From positions 124,001-188,000 of the forward strand of contig NZ_FOUY01000009.1 in assembly GCF_900115005.1 (NCBI RefSeq): a stretch of 64,000 nucleotides of DNA, in the 5' to 3' direction. This stretch comes from Pseudonocardia ammonioxydans (GTDB taxonomy: Bacteria > Actinomycetota > Actinomycetes > Mycobacteriales > Pseudonocardiaceae). This document shows, in pieces, positions 17,033-25,946 of the stretch. The first letter of the stretch is position 1, and each line of letters opens with the position of its first letter. A program made the position numbers and the translations under genes. The notes beneath the pieces were generated by a model. That model was not told the origin of the DNA, ran no database searches, and worked only from the letters and a program-made list of their open reading frames with translations.

Positions 17033-18167
17033 AACGCCCCCAGACGTCCTCGGCCACCGAGACGATCAGCTCGAGCTTGCGCCGCTGGTCGTCGATCGTC
17101 AGCTCGTTGCCCTCCACGGTGGAGGAGAACCCGCACTGCGGGGACAGGCACAGCTGGTCCAGCGGCACGTACCGCGCGGCCTCGTCGATCCGGCGCCGGA
17201 GCAGGTCCGGGTCCTCCAGGGTCCCGGACTTGGTCGTCACCAGCCCGAGCACGACCTGCTTGCCCGGGGGCACGAACCGCAGCGGGGCGAACGTGCCGGA
17301 ACGCTCGTCGTCGAACTCGCAGAAGAAGCCGTCCACCGCCAGCCCGCCGAACAGCGCCTCGGCGACGTGGTCGTAGCCGCCCTCGGCGGCCCAGGAGGAG
17401 CGGTAGTTCCCCCGGCACATGTGCGTGGTGACCGCCATGTCCGACGGCCGGTCGGCGATCGCGGCGTTGATCTGGCGGATGTAGCGCAGGTGCTGGGTGT
17501 CCGGGTCGTCGCCCTTCTCCGCGAGCTCCGCGCGGTGCGCGGGGTCGTTGAGGTAGGCCAGGGCGGTGTCGTCGAGCTGCAGGTAGCGGCAGCCACGGTC
17601 GTACATCGCCCGGAGCTCGTCGGCGTAGGCCGCCGACAGGTCCGTCCAGAACCCTTCGAGGTCCGGGTAGACGTCCTGGTCGATCACCGCGCGGCCGCCG
17701 CGGGCGTAGACCATGCTCGGCGAGGGGATCGTGAGCTTCGGTGTCGCGGTCGTGACCTGCCGCGCGAGGTGCTCGAACGCGTCGGCGAAGATCGGCTCGT
17801 CGAGCCGGACCCGCCCGTCGACCGCCATGCCGGCAGCGGTGAAGCTGCTCTGCCCAGCGGCGTTGCGCATCCGCACCTCGACCCGGCCGGAGGTCGTGGA
17901 GACCCCGCCGAGGCGGTGGATGAAGTCCATGTGCCAGGACGTGCGGCGGAACTCGCCGTCGGTGGCCGAGCGGAGTCCCACCGACTCCTGCAGCGCGACG
18001 ACGTCGGTCACCGCCGCGTCCTCGGCGGCCCGCAGCCCGGCGGCGTCCAGCTCCCCGGCCGCGTGCCGCTCCCGGGCCGCGAGCAGCTCCGGCGGGCGCA
18101 GCAGGCTCCCGACGTGGTCGGCACGGAACGGCGGCACGGTGCGGGTCTGCTGCCCTGGTTCCGACAT
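17031..18167 (-). CDS. Cobalamin-independent methionine synthase (MetE C-terminal) family protein
   Basis: The 378-residue protein corresponds to the catalytic C-terminal half of MetE only. It has FRADHVGSLLRP at the N-terminus, the zinc-region motifs THMCRGN and FFCEFD, and LSPQCGFSS, where the last Cys is a zinc ligand in MetE. Short MetE-like proteins of this kind transfer methyl groups to or from thiols and are often annotated as 5-methyltetrahydropteroyltriglutamate-homocysteine methyltransferase-like; their donors vary. The start at 18167 (MSEPGQQ) is chosen because the conserved HVGSLLRP follows closely. It lies downstream of the crotonase gene. Confidence 0.85.
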   Translation of the reverse strand: MSEPGQQTRTVPPFRADHVGSLLRPPELLAARERHAAGELDAAGLRAAEDAAVTDVVALQESVGLRSATDGEFRRTSWHMDFIHRLGGVSTTSGRVEVRMRNAAGQSSFTAAGMAVDGRVRLDEPIFADAFEHLARQVTTATPKLTIPSPSMVYARGGRAVIDQDVYPDLEGFWTDLSAAYADELRAMYDRGCRYLQLDDTALAYLNDPAHRAELAEKGDDPDTQHLRYIRQINAAIADRPSDMAVTTHMCRGNYRSSWAAEGGYDHVAEALFGGLAVDGFFCEFDDERSGTFAPLRFVPPGKQVVLGLVTTKSGTLEDPDLLRRRIDEAARYVPLDQLCLSPQCGFSSTVEGNELTIDDQRRKLELIVSVAEDVWGR

Positions 18168-18231
18168 GGGCGTGACGGTAGCGCCGCCCGCGCGGGCCCA
18201 CCGAACGTGCTTCCGGGGTACGGAAGACCGA

Positions 18232-19020
18232 TCAGCGGGCCCGCCAGTGCGACGCGCGGCGCTCCCGGGCCGCCGCCGCACCCTCGGCGGCGTCCTCGGT
18301 CCCGGCCACGACCCGGCGCATCGTCTCGCCGAACCGGATCGCCTCGGTCGTGCCCATCTCGGGGCCGCGCACCACCATCTCCTTGATCGCGCGCTGGGCC
18401 AGCGGCGCGCCCGCGGTCAGCCGGCCGGCCAGGGCCCGGGCCTCGTCCATCAGCGACTCCCCCGGGACGACCCGTCCGGCCAGCCCGATCTCGTGCGCGC
18501 GCCGGGCGTCGATCGTCTCCCCGGTCATCAGCAGCTCCATCGCGTGCTGCCGGTCGATCATCCGGGGCAGCCGCAGGGCGCCGACGATCGTCGGGACGCC
18601 GAGGCGCACCTCGGGGAACGAGAACGTCGCCTCCTCCGCGGCGATCACGAAGTCGCACCAGGTCAGCAGCGTGACGCCGTACCCGACGGCCGGGCCGTTC
18701 ACCGCGGCGACGATCGGCTTGAAGATCTCCCAGCCGCTCTCCAGCGAGTTCACCGTCGGCCGTTCCCAGAAGCTGCCCGGGAAGTCGCCCGCCGGGTTGC
18801 CGGTCGTGGAGCGGGTGTCCGCACCGGCGCAGAAGGCGCTGCCCGCGCCGGTCACGATCGCGACCCAGGCCTCGTCGTCGGTGCGGAACCGGTCCCACGC
18901 GGCATTGATCGCGCGGCGCATGTCCCCGTCGATGGCGTTGCGCTTCTCCGGCCGGTCGTAGGTGATCGTCACGACGTGCCCGTCCCGCTCGTAGCGGACA
19001 CCGCCTCCAGATGGCTCCAT
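18232..19020 (-). CDS. Enoyl-CoA hydratase/isomerase family protein
   Basis: The 262-residue crotonase has oxyanion-hole segments AFCAGADTRS and NGPAVGYGVTLLTWCDFVIA. The active-site stretch ATFSFPEVRLGVPTIVGA keeps the Glu after Pro. It probably hydrates or isomerises an enoyl-CoA. The chain length or ring type of the substrate cannot be read from sequence. It follows the IclR gene by about 50 bp on the same strand. Confidence 0.88.
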   Translation of the reverse strand: MEPSGGGVRYERDGHVVTITYDRPEKRNAIDGDMRRAINAAWDRFRTDDEAWVAIVTGAGSAFCAGADTRSTTGNPAGDFPGSFWERPTVNSLESGWEIFKPIVAAVNGPAVGYGVTLLTWCDFVIAAEEATFSFPEVRLGVPTIVGALRLPRMIDRQHAMELLMTGETIDARRAHEIGLAGRVVPGESLMDEARALAGRLTAGAPLAQRAIKEMVVRGPEMGTTEAIRFGETMRRVVAGTEDAAEGAAAARERRASHWRAR

Positions 19021-19071
19021 CGGTCCATCGTGGCCGGACCGGCGCCGGTGGTCACCCCGGCACCAGCGGCG

Positions 19072-19902
19072 TCAGCCCGACGCGGCGGCCCCCGGCACGG
19101 CCGCGAGGTGGCGGGCGAGCGGCCCGGCGGCCTCGCGCACGGCCTGCTCCAGCTCCCAGCGCCGCCCGGCGAAGTCGGCCCGGCTGACGACGACCGCCAG
19201 CGCCGCGGTCGCGCCCGCGGCGGGGACCGCGACGGCGAGCCCGGCGCGGCCGCGGGCGTGCTCCTCGACCTCCACGGCCACCCCGGCCGAGCGCACCCGC
19301 AGCAGGTCCCGGTCGAGCAGCCTGCGGTCGGTGAGCGTGTGCGGGGTCAGCGCGTCGAGCCGCCCGCCGCCGGTCCCGAGCACCTCGCCGAGCCGGCCCG
19401 GGTCCAGCCCGGCCAGCAGCGCCTTGCCGGGGGCCGTGGCGTGGGCCGGGATCGGCTCGCCGGTCGTCGCACCGGGGCCCGGGTGCGCGGCACACGTCTC
19501 GGTGTGGGCGACGACCACGTCGCACGCCCGCAGCACCGCGAGCACCGCGGCGGCGCCGACCCGGGTGTGCAGCTCGGCGAGGATCTCCCGGGCGGGCTCC
19601 GGCGGGACCATCCGTTCGGTCATCCCCCGGTACAGCCCGACGACGCCGTAGCCGAGGCCGTAGCCGCGCACCGCGTGCAGCCGGACCAGGTAGCCCTCCT
19701 CGACGAGGGTCCCGAGCAGCCGGTAGGTGGTCGGGAGCGGCAGCTCCAGCCGGCGCGCGAGCGCCTTCGCGGTCACCCCGTCGCCCGCCTCGGCGACGGC
19801 CTCGAGCAGCCGCAGCGCACGCCGCAGCCCCGACCCGCCTGCGACGGCATCACCCGTCCCGGACACCACCGGCCTAGTGTCGCGGGCGGGACCGACGGAC
19901 AC
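19072..19902 (-). CDS. IclR-family transcriptional regulator
   Basis: The 276-residue protein has an N-terminal winged helix (GLRRALRLLEAVAEAGDGVTAKALARRLELPLPTTYRLLGTLVEEGYL) and a C-terminal effector domain ending around residue 270. Residues GEPIPAHATAPGKALLAGL are typical of the IclR ligand pocket. It is the first gene of the minus-strand run with crotonase, MetE-like and methyltransferase genes. It is divergent with only 20 bp to the kinase-like gene at 19923, so both promoters overlap coding DNA. Confidence 0.88.
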   Translation of the reverse strand: MSVGPARDTRPVVSGTGDAVAGGSGLRRALRLLEAVAEAGDGVTAKALARRLELPLPTTYRLLGTLVEEGYLVRLHAVRGYGLGYGVVGLYRGMTERMVPPEPAREILAELHTRVGAAAVLAVLRACDVVVAHTETCAAHPGPGATTGEPIPAHATAPGKALLAGLDPGRLGEVLGTGGGRLDALTPHTLTDRRLLDRDLLRVRSAGVAVEVEEHARGRAGLAVAVPAAGATAALAVVVSRADFAGRRWELEQAVREAAGPLARHLAAVPGAAASG

Positions 19903-19922
19903 CAGCGACCCGGGAGGGGCGA

Positions 19923-20549
19923 GTGGCGGGGGATTTCCGGCCGGTGGACCGCGACGGGCTGGTCGCGCACCTGGCGGAGCGGATCACGGCGCTGCCGGGC
20001 CGGCTGCGGGTGATCGTCGACGGGGCGCCGCCGGCCGGGCCGGTCACGCTGGCCCGCGCGGTCGCCGACCGGCTGCGGTCCACCGGCCGGGACGCGCTCG
20101 CGGTCGACGTCGACGACTTCCTCCGGCCGGCCTCGGTGCGGCTGGAGCTCGGCCGCACCGACCCGGACATGTTCCTCGACGGCTGGCTCGACGAGCCGGC
20201 ACTGCGCCGCGAGGTGCTGGCCCCGATGGCGGCCTGCGGCACCGGCCGGGTGCTGCCCCGGCTCCGGGACGCGGAGCGGGACCGTGCGTTCCGCGACGAT
20301 CCGGTACCGCTCGGCGCCGGCGGGGTCGTCGTGCTGGCCGGTGGCCGGCTGCTGGGCCGCGGGCTGCCCGCCGACCTGACCGTGCACCTGCGGATGAGCC
20401 GGGCGGCGCTGGACCGGCGGCTCGACCCGGGACAGGCGTGGACCGCGGCGGCGTTCGACCGCTACGCGCAGGAGGGTGACCCCGGCGGGTACGCCGACGT
20501 GCTCGTGATGGCCGACCACCCCGATCGGCCCGCGTTCCGGGAGAGGTAG
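19923..20549 (+). CDS. Uridine kinase-like P-loop protein with altered Walker A
   Basis: The 208-residue protein resembles actinobacterial uridine/nucleoside kinase-like proteins: RLRVIVDGAPPAGPVTLARAVADRL, DALAVDVDDFLRPASVRLELGR, DPDMFLDGWLDEPALRREVL, and a C-terminal YADVLVMADHPDRP. The Walker A position reads GAPPAGPVT instead of GxxxxGK[ST], so the catalytic Lys is missing. The Asp-Asp after strand 2 is kept. It may bind a nucleotide or a phosphorylated ligand without classical kinase activity. It begins with GTG after a GGGAGGGG ribosome site. Confidence 0.7.
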   Translation: MAGDFRPVDRDGLVAHLAERITALPGRLRVIVDGAPPAGPVTLARAVADRLRSTGRDALAVDVDDFLRPASVRLELGRTDPDMFLDGWLDEPALRREVLAPMAACGTGRVLPRLRDAERDRAFRDDPVPLGAGGVVVLAGGRLLGRGLPADLTVHLRMSRAALDRRLDPGQAWTAAAFDRYAQEGDPGGYADVLVMADHPDRPAFRER

Positions 20550-20678
20550 GAGCGACGGCACGACGACGGAGCGTGTCGGCCCGCCGTGTCCACACCGGAT
20601 CGGATGACATCCGATACCGATCTTGGGATGGCGATCGTGACGCCCGGGGAGGAAGAATCTGCACCGGAGGTGAAAGTG

Positions 20679-20761
20679 TGGGCGAGGAGGGAGTTGAACC
20701 CTCACGTCCTTACGGACACACGGACCTGAACCGTGCGCGTCTGCCATTCCGCCACTCGCCC
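20679..20761 (-). tRNA. tRNA-Leu (anticodon CAG)
   Basis: Read on the minus strand, the acceptor stem GGGCGAG pairs with CTCGCCC, the anticodon arm CACGG-TTCAGGT-CCGTG gives anticodon CAG (plus-strand 20726-20728), and the T-arm is GAGGG-TTCAACT-CCCTC. A long class II variable arm is present, as expected for leucine tRNAs. CCA is not encoded. Its position next to fhaA matches the mycobacterial arrangement. Confidence 0.95.
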
Positions 20762-20974
20762 TGAGCGACGGGAGAAAGTTAGCACCCGGCTCCGGAACCG
20801 GTTTCAGGGGGGTCCCCCCGGGGCCCCCGGACCGGGCGCGAGCTGCTTGCGGAGTGCTGACGAGATGCGCGGAAGGGCCGGCACGGGTACATCGGAGAGG
20901 CACAGGGTGAACCGCGGGCAGGACCCCCGGGAGCCGTTGGGTCGGGCGCCGCCGGACCCCGCGGATAGCACAGA

Positions 20975-20980
20975 TACGAT
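20975..20980 (+). promoter_or_regulatory. Possible -10 box for the fhaA-pknB operon
   Basis: TACGAT lies 44 bp upstream of the fhaA start, within an unusually AT-containing stretch of the 263-bp gap 20762-21024. No convincing -35 box is seen. The rest of the gap holds only G/C runs after the tRNA gene. Confidence 0.35.
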
Positions 20981-21024
20981 CGGTCGCACATCACCGACAC
21001 GCCGATGCGGACGGAGGAGATCAT

Positions 21025-22329
21025 TTGGGCCGCGTGGATCGCTTCGAGCGCCGACTTCAGGGGTTCGTGGGCGACGCCTTCGCGCGGGTCTTCGGAGGCA
21101 GTGTCGTCCCACAGGAAGTCGCACAGGCACTGCTGAGGGAAGCCGAGGACAACGTCGAACAGCTCGCCGGAGGTCGCCTGCTGGCGCCCAACCGGTACAC
21201 CGTGCTGCTCAGCCCCAGGGATCTCGACCGGATGGCGGGCGACGAGGACGGGGTCGTCCGATCCCTCTCGTCGCACGTGGCGAAGGAACTCACCGACCAG
21301 GGCTGGGACACCTACGGTGAGGTCGTAGTCTTTCTGGAGCGCTCCGAGGCGCTGCACACGGGACAGTTCCGCACCCGCTCCGCTGTCGACCCCGACGCTT
21401 CCCGTCGGGCCGCCACCAGAGCACGCACCGCAGGAGAAGCACCCATGAGCCAGCAACCGGGCCACCCCGAGGAAAACGGGCAGTACGGATACGACCGGGG
21501 CGCCCCCGGCGGGTACGGCCAGCAGACCTACGCGCCTCCGGGGTACGACCAGGAGCAGGGCCAGCAGGGCTACGGCCAGCAGCAGGGCGGGTACGACCAG
21601 TACGGGCAGCCTCAGGGCTACGGCCAGCCGGGTTACGACCCGTACGGCCAGCCTCCGCCCGGCCAGCCCGGCTACGCCCAGCCCGGATACGACCAGTACG
21701 GCCAGCCGCAGGGCTACGGCCAGCCGCAGGGCTACGGCGCGCCCCAGGCCTACGCCGACCCGAACCAGGGCTACGGCGGCTACGGCCAGCAGCCCGGCTA
21801 CCCCCAGCAGGGCTACGACCAGGGCTACGACGGCTACGGCCAGCCGCAGGCCCCGTACGGCGGACAGCCGCAGGGCTACGCCCAGCCCGGCTACCCGCAG
21901 CAGGGCTACGACCAGGGTTACGACGGCTACGGCCAGCCGCAGGGCTACGCGCAGCCCCCCGGCTACCCGCAGGGCGGCTACGACCAGGGCTACGACGGCG
22001 GCGGCTACGGCGGCCAGGGTGGCTGGGGCGCTCCGGCGCAGCTCACCGCCATGCTGATCCTGGACGACGGGTCCAACCGCAACTACCAGCTCGCCGAGGG
22101 CACCCACGTCATCGGCCGCGGCCAGGACTCGAACTTCCGGCTCCCGGACACCGGCGTCTCCCGCCGGCACCTGGAGGTCACCTGGGACGGTCAGGTCGCG
22201 ACCCTCAACGACCTGGGCTCGACCAACGGCACCACGGTGAACAACTCGCCGGTGCAGTCCTGCCAGCTCACCGACGGCGACGTGATCCGCGTCGGGCACT
22301 CCAGCCTGGTCTTCCGGACCCAGGGCTGA
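21025..22329 (+). CDS. fhaA: FHA-domain protein FhaA
   Basis: The 434-residue protein has the N-terminal DUF3662 domain ([31 protein letters not shown], about residues 1-120). A long Gln/Gly/Tyr/Pro-rich linker follows (about 150-335, many QGYGQPQ and QGYDGYGQ units). A C-terminal FHA domain (about 343-434) has [19 protein letters not shown] and LGSTNGT. In mycobacteria FhaA binds phosphothreonine on the pseudokinase MviN and acts in peptidoglycan control as a PknB substrate. The start is TTG at 21025 behind GGAGGAGA. This gene opens the division/cell-wall operon. Confidence 0.95.
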   Translation: MGRVDRFERRLQGFVGDAFARVFGGSVVPQEVAQALLREAEDNVEQLAGGRLLAPNRYTVLLSPRDLDRMAGDEDGVVRSLSSHVAKELTDQGWDTYGEVVVFLERSEALHTGQFRTRSAVDPDASRRAATRARTAGEAPMSQQPGHPEENGQYGYDRGAPGGYGQQTYAPPGYDQEQGQQGYGQQQGGYDQYGQPQGYGQPGYDPYGQPPPGQPGYAQPGYDQYGQPQGYGQPQGYGAPQAYADPNQGYGGYGQQPGYPQQGYDQGYDGYGQPQAPYGGQPQGYAQPGYPQQGYDQGYDGYGQPQGYAQPPGYPQGGYDQGYDGGGYGGQGGWGAPAQLTAMLILDDGSNRNYQLAEGTHVIGRGQDSNFRLPDTGVSRRHLEVTWDGQVATLNDLGSTNGTTVNNSPVQSCQLTDGDVIRVGHSSLVFRTQG

Positions 22330-22438
22330 GCCCGCCGGAGCCGACACGTCAGACTGGGCGCGGCAGCACGGCCCGCTCACCCGGCCCCGAGCCGGGCGGG
22401 CGGGCCGTACGACCAACACGAGAAGGGCGAGCGGGCTA

Positions 22439-22909
22439 GTGCCGGAACTGGTGCTGCAGCTGACCAGAGGTGGCTTCCTGGCCCTGCTCTGGCTGTTCGT
22501 CCTGCTCGCCCTGCAGGTGGTCCGCTCGGACCTCTATGCGGCGTCGGGGCTGAAGTCCGGCGTGCCGGGCCGCTCCGGTCCCAAGCCGTCGCGGATCCGC
22601 GGCGCAGGCCGGGCGAAGGTGGCCCGCCAGCTCCTCGTCACCCAGGGCCCGCTCTCCGGAACCCGGATCACCCTGGACTCCCGGCCGATCCTGATCGGCC
22701 GCGCCGACGACTCGACGCTCAAGCTCGACGACGACTACGCCTCCACCCGGCACGCCCGCATCTCCCAGCAGGGCGACGAGTGGTACGTCGAGGACCTCGG
22801 GTCGACCAACGGCACCTATCTGGAACGTAATAAGGTCACCGGGCCCACCCGGGTCCCCCTGGGGACGCCGGTCCGCATCGGCAAGACGGTGATCGAGCTG
22901 CGAACGTGA
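22439..22909 (+). CDS. fhaB: FHA-domain protein FhaB (FipA)
   Basis: The 156-residue protein has one N-terminal membrane segment (about residues 10-28, GGFLALLWLFVLLALQVV), a basic linker and an FHA domain with IGRADDSTLKLDDDYASTRHA and LGSTNGTYLERN. The homologous mycobacterial protein binds FtsZ and FtsQ after phosphorylation and supports division under stress. It starts with GTG and lies between fhaA and the phosphatase gene in the same order as in mycobacteria. The leader 22330-22438 contains an inverted repeat of a GGCCCGC-type sequence. Confidence 0.93.
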   Translation: MPELVLQLTRGGFLALLWLFVLLALQVVRSDLYAASGLKSGVPGRSGPKPSRIRGAGRAKVARQLLVTQGPLSGTRITLDSRPILIGRADDSTLKLDDDYASTRHARISQQGDEWYVEDLGSTNGTYLERNKVTGPTRVPLGTPVRIGKTVIELRT

Positions 22910-23046
22910 CGGGCTCGGACGAAGCATGAGCGAACGACCATGACGAACCTGCCGCGACCGCCCGCTCCCCCGGTGCCGCGGCCGCTCGACCGGTCCCGCG
23001 GCGCGGGATCGCACCGACGTGCCCCGACCGAAGCCGGAGCCGCCCC

Positions 23047-24396
23047 GTGACACTGGTGCTGCGCTACTCGGCCCGCAGTGACCGCGGACTGGTCCGGCAG
23101 AACAACCAGGACGCCGTCTACGCGGGCCCCCGCCTGCTCGCACTCGCCGACGGCATGGGCGGCCACGCCGCCGGCGAGGTCGCCTCGTCACTGGTGATCT
23201 CCGCACTGGCCCCGCTCGACGACGACGTGCCCGGTGACGACCTGCTCGCCGAGCTCCGCGACGCGACCCACGAGGGCAACGACGCGATCTCCCGGCACGT
23301 CGCCGAGGCCCCCGACCTGGAGGGCATGGGCACCACGCTGACCGCGATCCTGTTCGCCGGGTCGCGGCTGGGCATGGTGCACGTCGGCGACTCCCGGTGC
23401 TACCTGCTCCGCGAGAACGAGTTCTCGCAGATCACCAAGGACGACACGTTCGTCCAGTCGCTGATCGACGAGGGCCGGATCACCGAGGAGGAGGCGCACA
23501 CCCACCCGCAGCGTTCGCTGCTGCTGCGCGCCATCACCGGCCAGGACGTCGACCCCTCGCTGTCGATCCGGGAGGCCCGCGCCGGCGACCGCTTCCTGCT
23601 CTGCTCGGACGGCCTGTCCGGGCCGGTCAGCGACGAGACCCTGCAGCAGACCCTCGAGGACTACCCCGACCCGCGCGAGTGCGCCGACCGCCTGATCGAG
23701 CTCGCGCTGCGCGGCGGCGGACCGGACAACATCACCTGCATCGTGGCGGACGTGGTCGACGTGGCCTACGCCGACGACGCCCCGATCATCGGCGGCTCGG
23801 CCGGGCGGAACCCGCGCGCCGGCGACGGCGACTACCAGCGCGACGAGCGCGCCCCGGGCTCGTCCGCGCAGCGCGCCGCGGCGACCACCCTGCCCCGCAC
23901 CGAGCCGGTCCGGCTCGAGCCCGCCCGCCCGGAGCCGTCCGGCGGGCGGCGGCGCGGCCTGCGGCCGGTACTGGCGCTGCTCGGCGTGCTGGTCGTGCTG
24001 GGTGCCGGCGTGTTCGTGGCCCGTGCACTGGTGCTGCAGCAGTACTACGTGGGCGTGGACCAGGAGCAGGTCGCGATCTACCAGGGAGTGCGCGGGAACG
24101 TGCTGGGGATTCCGTTGCAGCGGGTGTCGGAACGGTCCGACATCGACCTCGACGACCTGCCGCAGGCGGTCCGGACCCAGGTCACCGGCGGGATCGTCTC
24201 CGAGGACGGCGAGACCGGCGCCCGCGGCACGGTGGACCGGCTGCGGGCCCAGATGCTGCCGCTCTGCTCCACGCTGAACCCACCGGCACCCCCGATCGTC
24301 GCCCCGCCGGCCGTGCCCGGCGGGCCCCCGGTGACCACCACCCCGCTGCCGACCGTGACCCCGGAGCCGGGCCGGAACTGCCGGCTCGACGGCTGA
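23047..24396 (+). CDS. pstP: PP2C serine/threonine phosphatase PstP
   Basis: The 449-residue protein has an N-terminal PP2C domain (about 1-240). Metal-binding and catalytic motifs are RSDRGLVRQNNQDA, LADGMGGHAAGE, GTTLTA, HVGDSRCYLL, LLCSDGLSG and GGGPDNITCI. A Pro/Arg linker leads to a single membrane segment (about 308-329, RPVLALLGVLVVLGAGVFVA) and an extracellular domain with a proline-rich tail. PstP dephosphorylates PknA, PknB and their substrates. The gene overlaps rodA by one base at the stop (TGATG). Confidence 0.95.
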   Translation: MTLVLRYSARSDRGLVRQNNQDAVYAGPRLLALADGMGGHAAGEVASSLVISALAPLDDDVPGDDLLAELRDATHEGNDAISRHVAEAPDLEGMGTTLTAILFAGSRLGMVHVGDSRCYLLRENEFSQITKDDTFVQSLIDEGRITEEEAHTHPQRSLLLRAITGQDVDPSLSIREARAGDRFLLCSDGLSGPVSDETLQQTLEDYPDPRECADRLIELALRGGGPDNITCIVADVVDVAYADDAPIIGGSAGRNPRAGDGDYQRDERAPGSSAQRAAATTLPRTEPVRLEPARPEPSGGRRRGLRPVLALLGVLVVLGAGVFVARALVLQQYYVGVDQEQVAIYQGVRGNVLGIPLQRVSERSDIDLDDLPQAVRTQVTGGIVSEDGETGARGTVDRLRAQMLPLCSTLNPPAPPIVAPPAVPGGPPVTTTPLPTVTPEPGRNCRLDG

Positions 24397-25946
24397 TGGC
24401 CAGGGACAGCTCGGCCGCGGCGTCCCCCACCGGCCGGGGCATCGAACTGGTGATGCTCGCCCTCGCCGCCGTGCTCACGACCGGCGCCCTGGTGCTGGTC
24501 GAGGCCAACCAGGAGCAGTCGCTCACCACCGACCTGCTGTTCGTGGGCCTCGCCTACCTGGTGCTGTTCTCGCTGGCGCACGTGGCGGTGCGGAAGCTGG
24601 CGCCGTACGCCGACCCGCTGATCCTGCCGTCGGTGGCCCTGCTCAACGGCCTCGGCCTGGTCATGATCCACCGGCTGGACCTGGCCTACGCCGCCCAGGC
24701 CGAGCTGCGCGGGCGACCGGCGCCGTCCGAGCTCATCGGGGCCCAGGTGACGTGGACGGTCGCCGGGCTCGTGCTCTTCGCGGCGGTCCTGTTCTTCGTG
24801 CGCGACCACCGCACGCTGGCCCGGTACGGCTACACCGCGGGCTTCGTCGGCCTGGTGCTGCTCGCGCTGCCCGCCGTGCTGCCGTCGTCGATCTCCGAGG
24901 TCAACGGCGCGCGGCTGTGGATCCGCATCCCCGGCGGCCCCGGCATCCAGCCCGGCGAGTTCGTCAAGATCCTGTTGATCATCTTCTTCTCGGCCTACCT
25001 GGTCCAGAAGCGCAACCTGCTCTCCACCGCCGGGCGCCGCTTCCTCGGCATGGAGCTGCCGCGGGCACGGGACCTGGCGCCGCTGCTGGCCGCCTGGGGC
25101 CTGTCGGTCGCGATCATGGTGTTCCAGCGCGACCTGGGCAGCTCGCTGCTGATCTTCGGCCTGGTGCTGGTCCTGCTCTACACCGCCACCGAGCGGATCT
25201 CCTGGATGGTCATCGGGCTGTCCGCGTTCGCGGTCGGCGCGACGATCGCCTACCAGCTGTTCGGGCACGTCCGGGTCCGGGTGCAGATCTGGCTGGACCC
25301 GTTCGAGGACTACGAGGGCGGGGGCTTCCAGCTCGCCCAGGCACTGTTCGGGCTCGGCACCGGCGGGGTCGGCGGCACCGGGCTGGGCGCCGGCCGTCCG
25401 GACCTCGTGCCGTTCGCCGAGACCGACTTCATCTTCGCCTCGCTCGGCGAGGAGCTCGGTCTGATCGGGCTCGCCGCGATCATGCTCGTCTACCTGGTGC
25501 TGATCACCCGCGGCCTGCGCTCGGCGCTGGCGGTGCGCGACTCCTACGGCAAGCTGCTCGCCACCGGACTGTCGTTCTCGGTGGCGCTGCAGATCTTCGT
25601 CGTCATCGGCGGCGTGACGAAGCTGATCCCGCTGACCGGCCTGACCCTGCCGTTCCTGTCGTACGGTGGGTCCTCGCTGCTCGCGAACTACGCACTGGTC
25701 GCGATCCTGCTGCGCATCTCGCACGTGGCCAGGGCGCCGCTGCCGCAGCGCCCCGCACAGCCGCGGGCACCGATCGCCGAGGCCAGCACCGAGCTGGTGC
25801 AGCGGCCCGACCCGGCGAACCGGCGCGGCGGGACCACCCCGACCCCGGCCGGGGAGCCCGGCCCGGCGCCGTCCGGTCCTGGGCCGGCCGGTCCTGGGCC
25901 GTCGGGTCCTGGGCCGTCCGAGAGAGGGAGGAGTGACCACTCGTGA
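24396..25946 (+). CDS. rodA: FtsW/RodA/SpoVE family peptidoglycan glycosyltransferase
   Basis: The 516-residue polytopic membrane protein is a SEDS glycosyltransferase. Signature segments are NGARLWIRIPGGPGIQPGEFVKI, FQRDLGSSLLIFG, AETDFIFASLGEELGLIG and LTLPFLSYGGSSLLANY. It polymerises lipid II for elongation, paired with the class B PBP encoded directly downstream. The ATG at 24396 overlaps the pstP stop; a longer frame from 23397 is a pstP shadow. The C-terminal cytoplasmic tail is Pro/Gly-rich and carries a 15-bp tandem repeat. Its end overlaps the pbpA start (GTGA). Confidence 0.95.
   Translation: MARDSSAAASPTGRGIELVMLALAAVLTTGALVLVEANQEQSLTTDLLFVGLAYLVLFSLAHVAVRKLAPYADPLILPSVALLNGLGLVMIHRLDLAYAAQAELRGRPAPSELIGAQVTWTVAGLVLFAAVLFFVRDHRTLARYGYTAGFVGLVLLALPAVLPSSISEVNGARLWIRIPGGPGIQPGEFVKILLIIFFSAYLVQKRNLLSTAGRRFLGMELPRARDLAPLLAAWGLSVAIMVFQRDLGSSLLIFGLVLVLLYTATERISWMVIGLSAFAVGATIAYQLFGHVRVRVQIWLDPFEDYEGGGFQLAQALFGLGTGGVGGTGLGAGRPDLVPFAETDFIFASLGEELGLIGLAAIMLVYLVLITRGLRSALAVRDSYGKLLATGLSFSVALQIFVVIGGVTKLIPLTGLTLPFLSYGGSSLLANYALVAILLRISHVARAPLPQRPAQPRAPIAEASTELVQRPDPANRRGGTTPTPAGEPGPAPSGPGPAGPGPSGPGPSERGRSDHS
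25871..25915 (+). repeat. Three 15-bp tandem repeats in the rodA tail
   Basis: Units at 25871-25885, 25886-25900 and 25901-25915 share GGTCCTGGGCC. They encode the repeated SGPGP/AGPGP tail after the last membrane segment. Confidence 0.8.
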
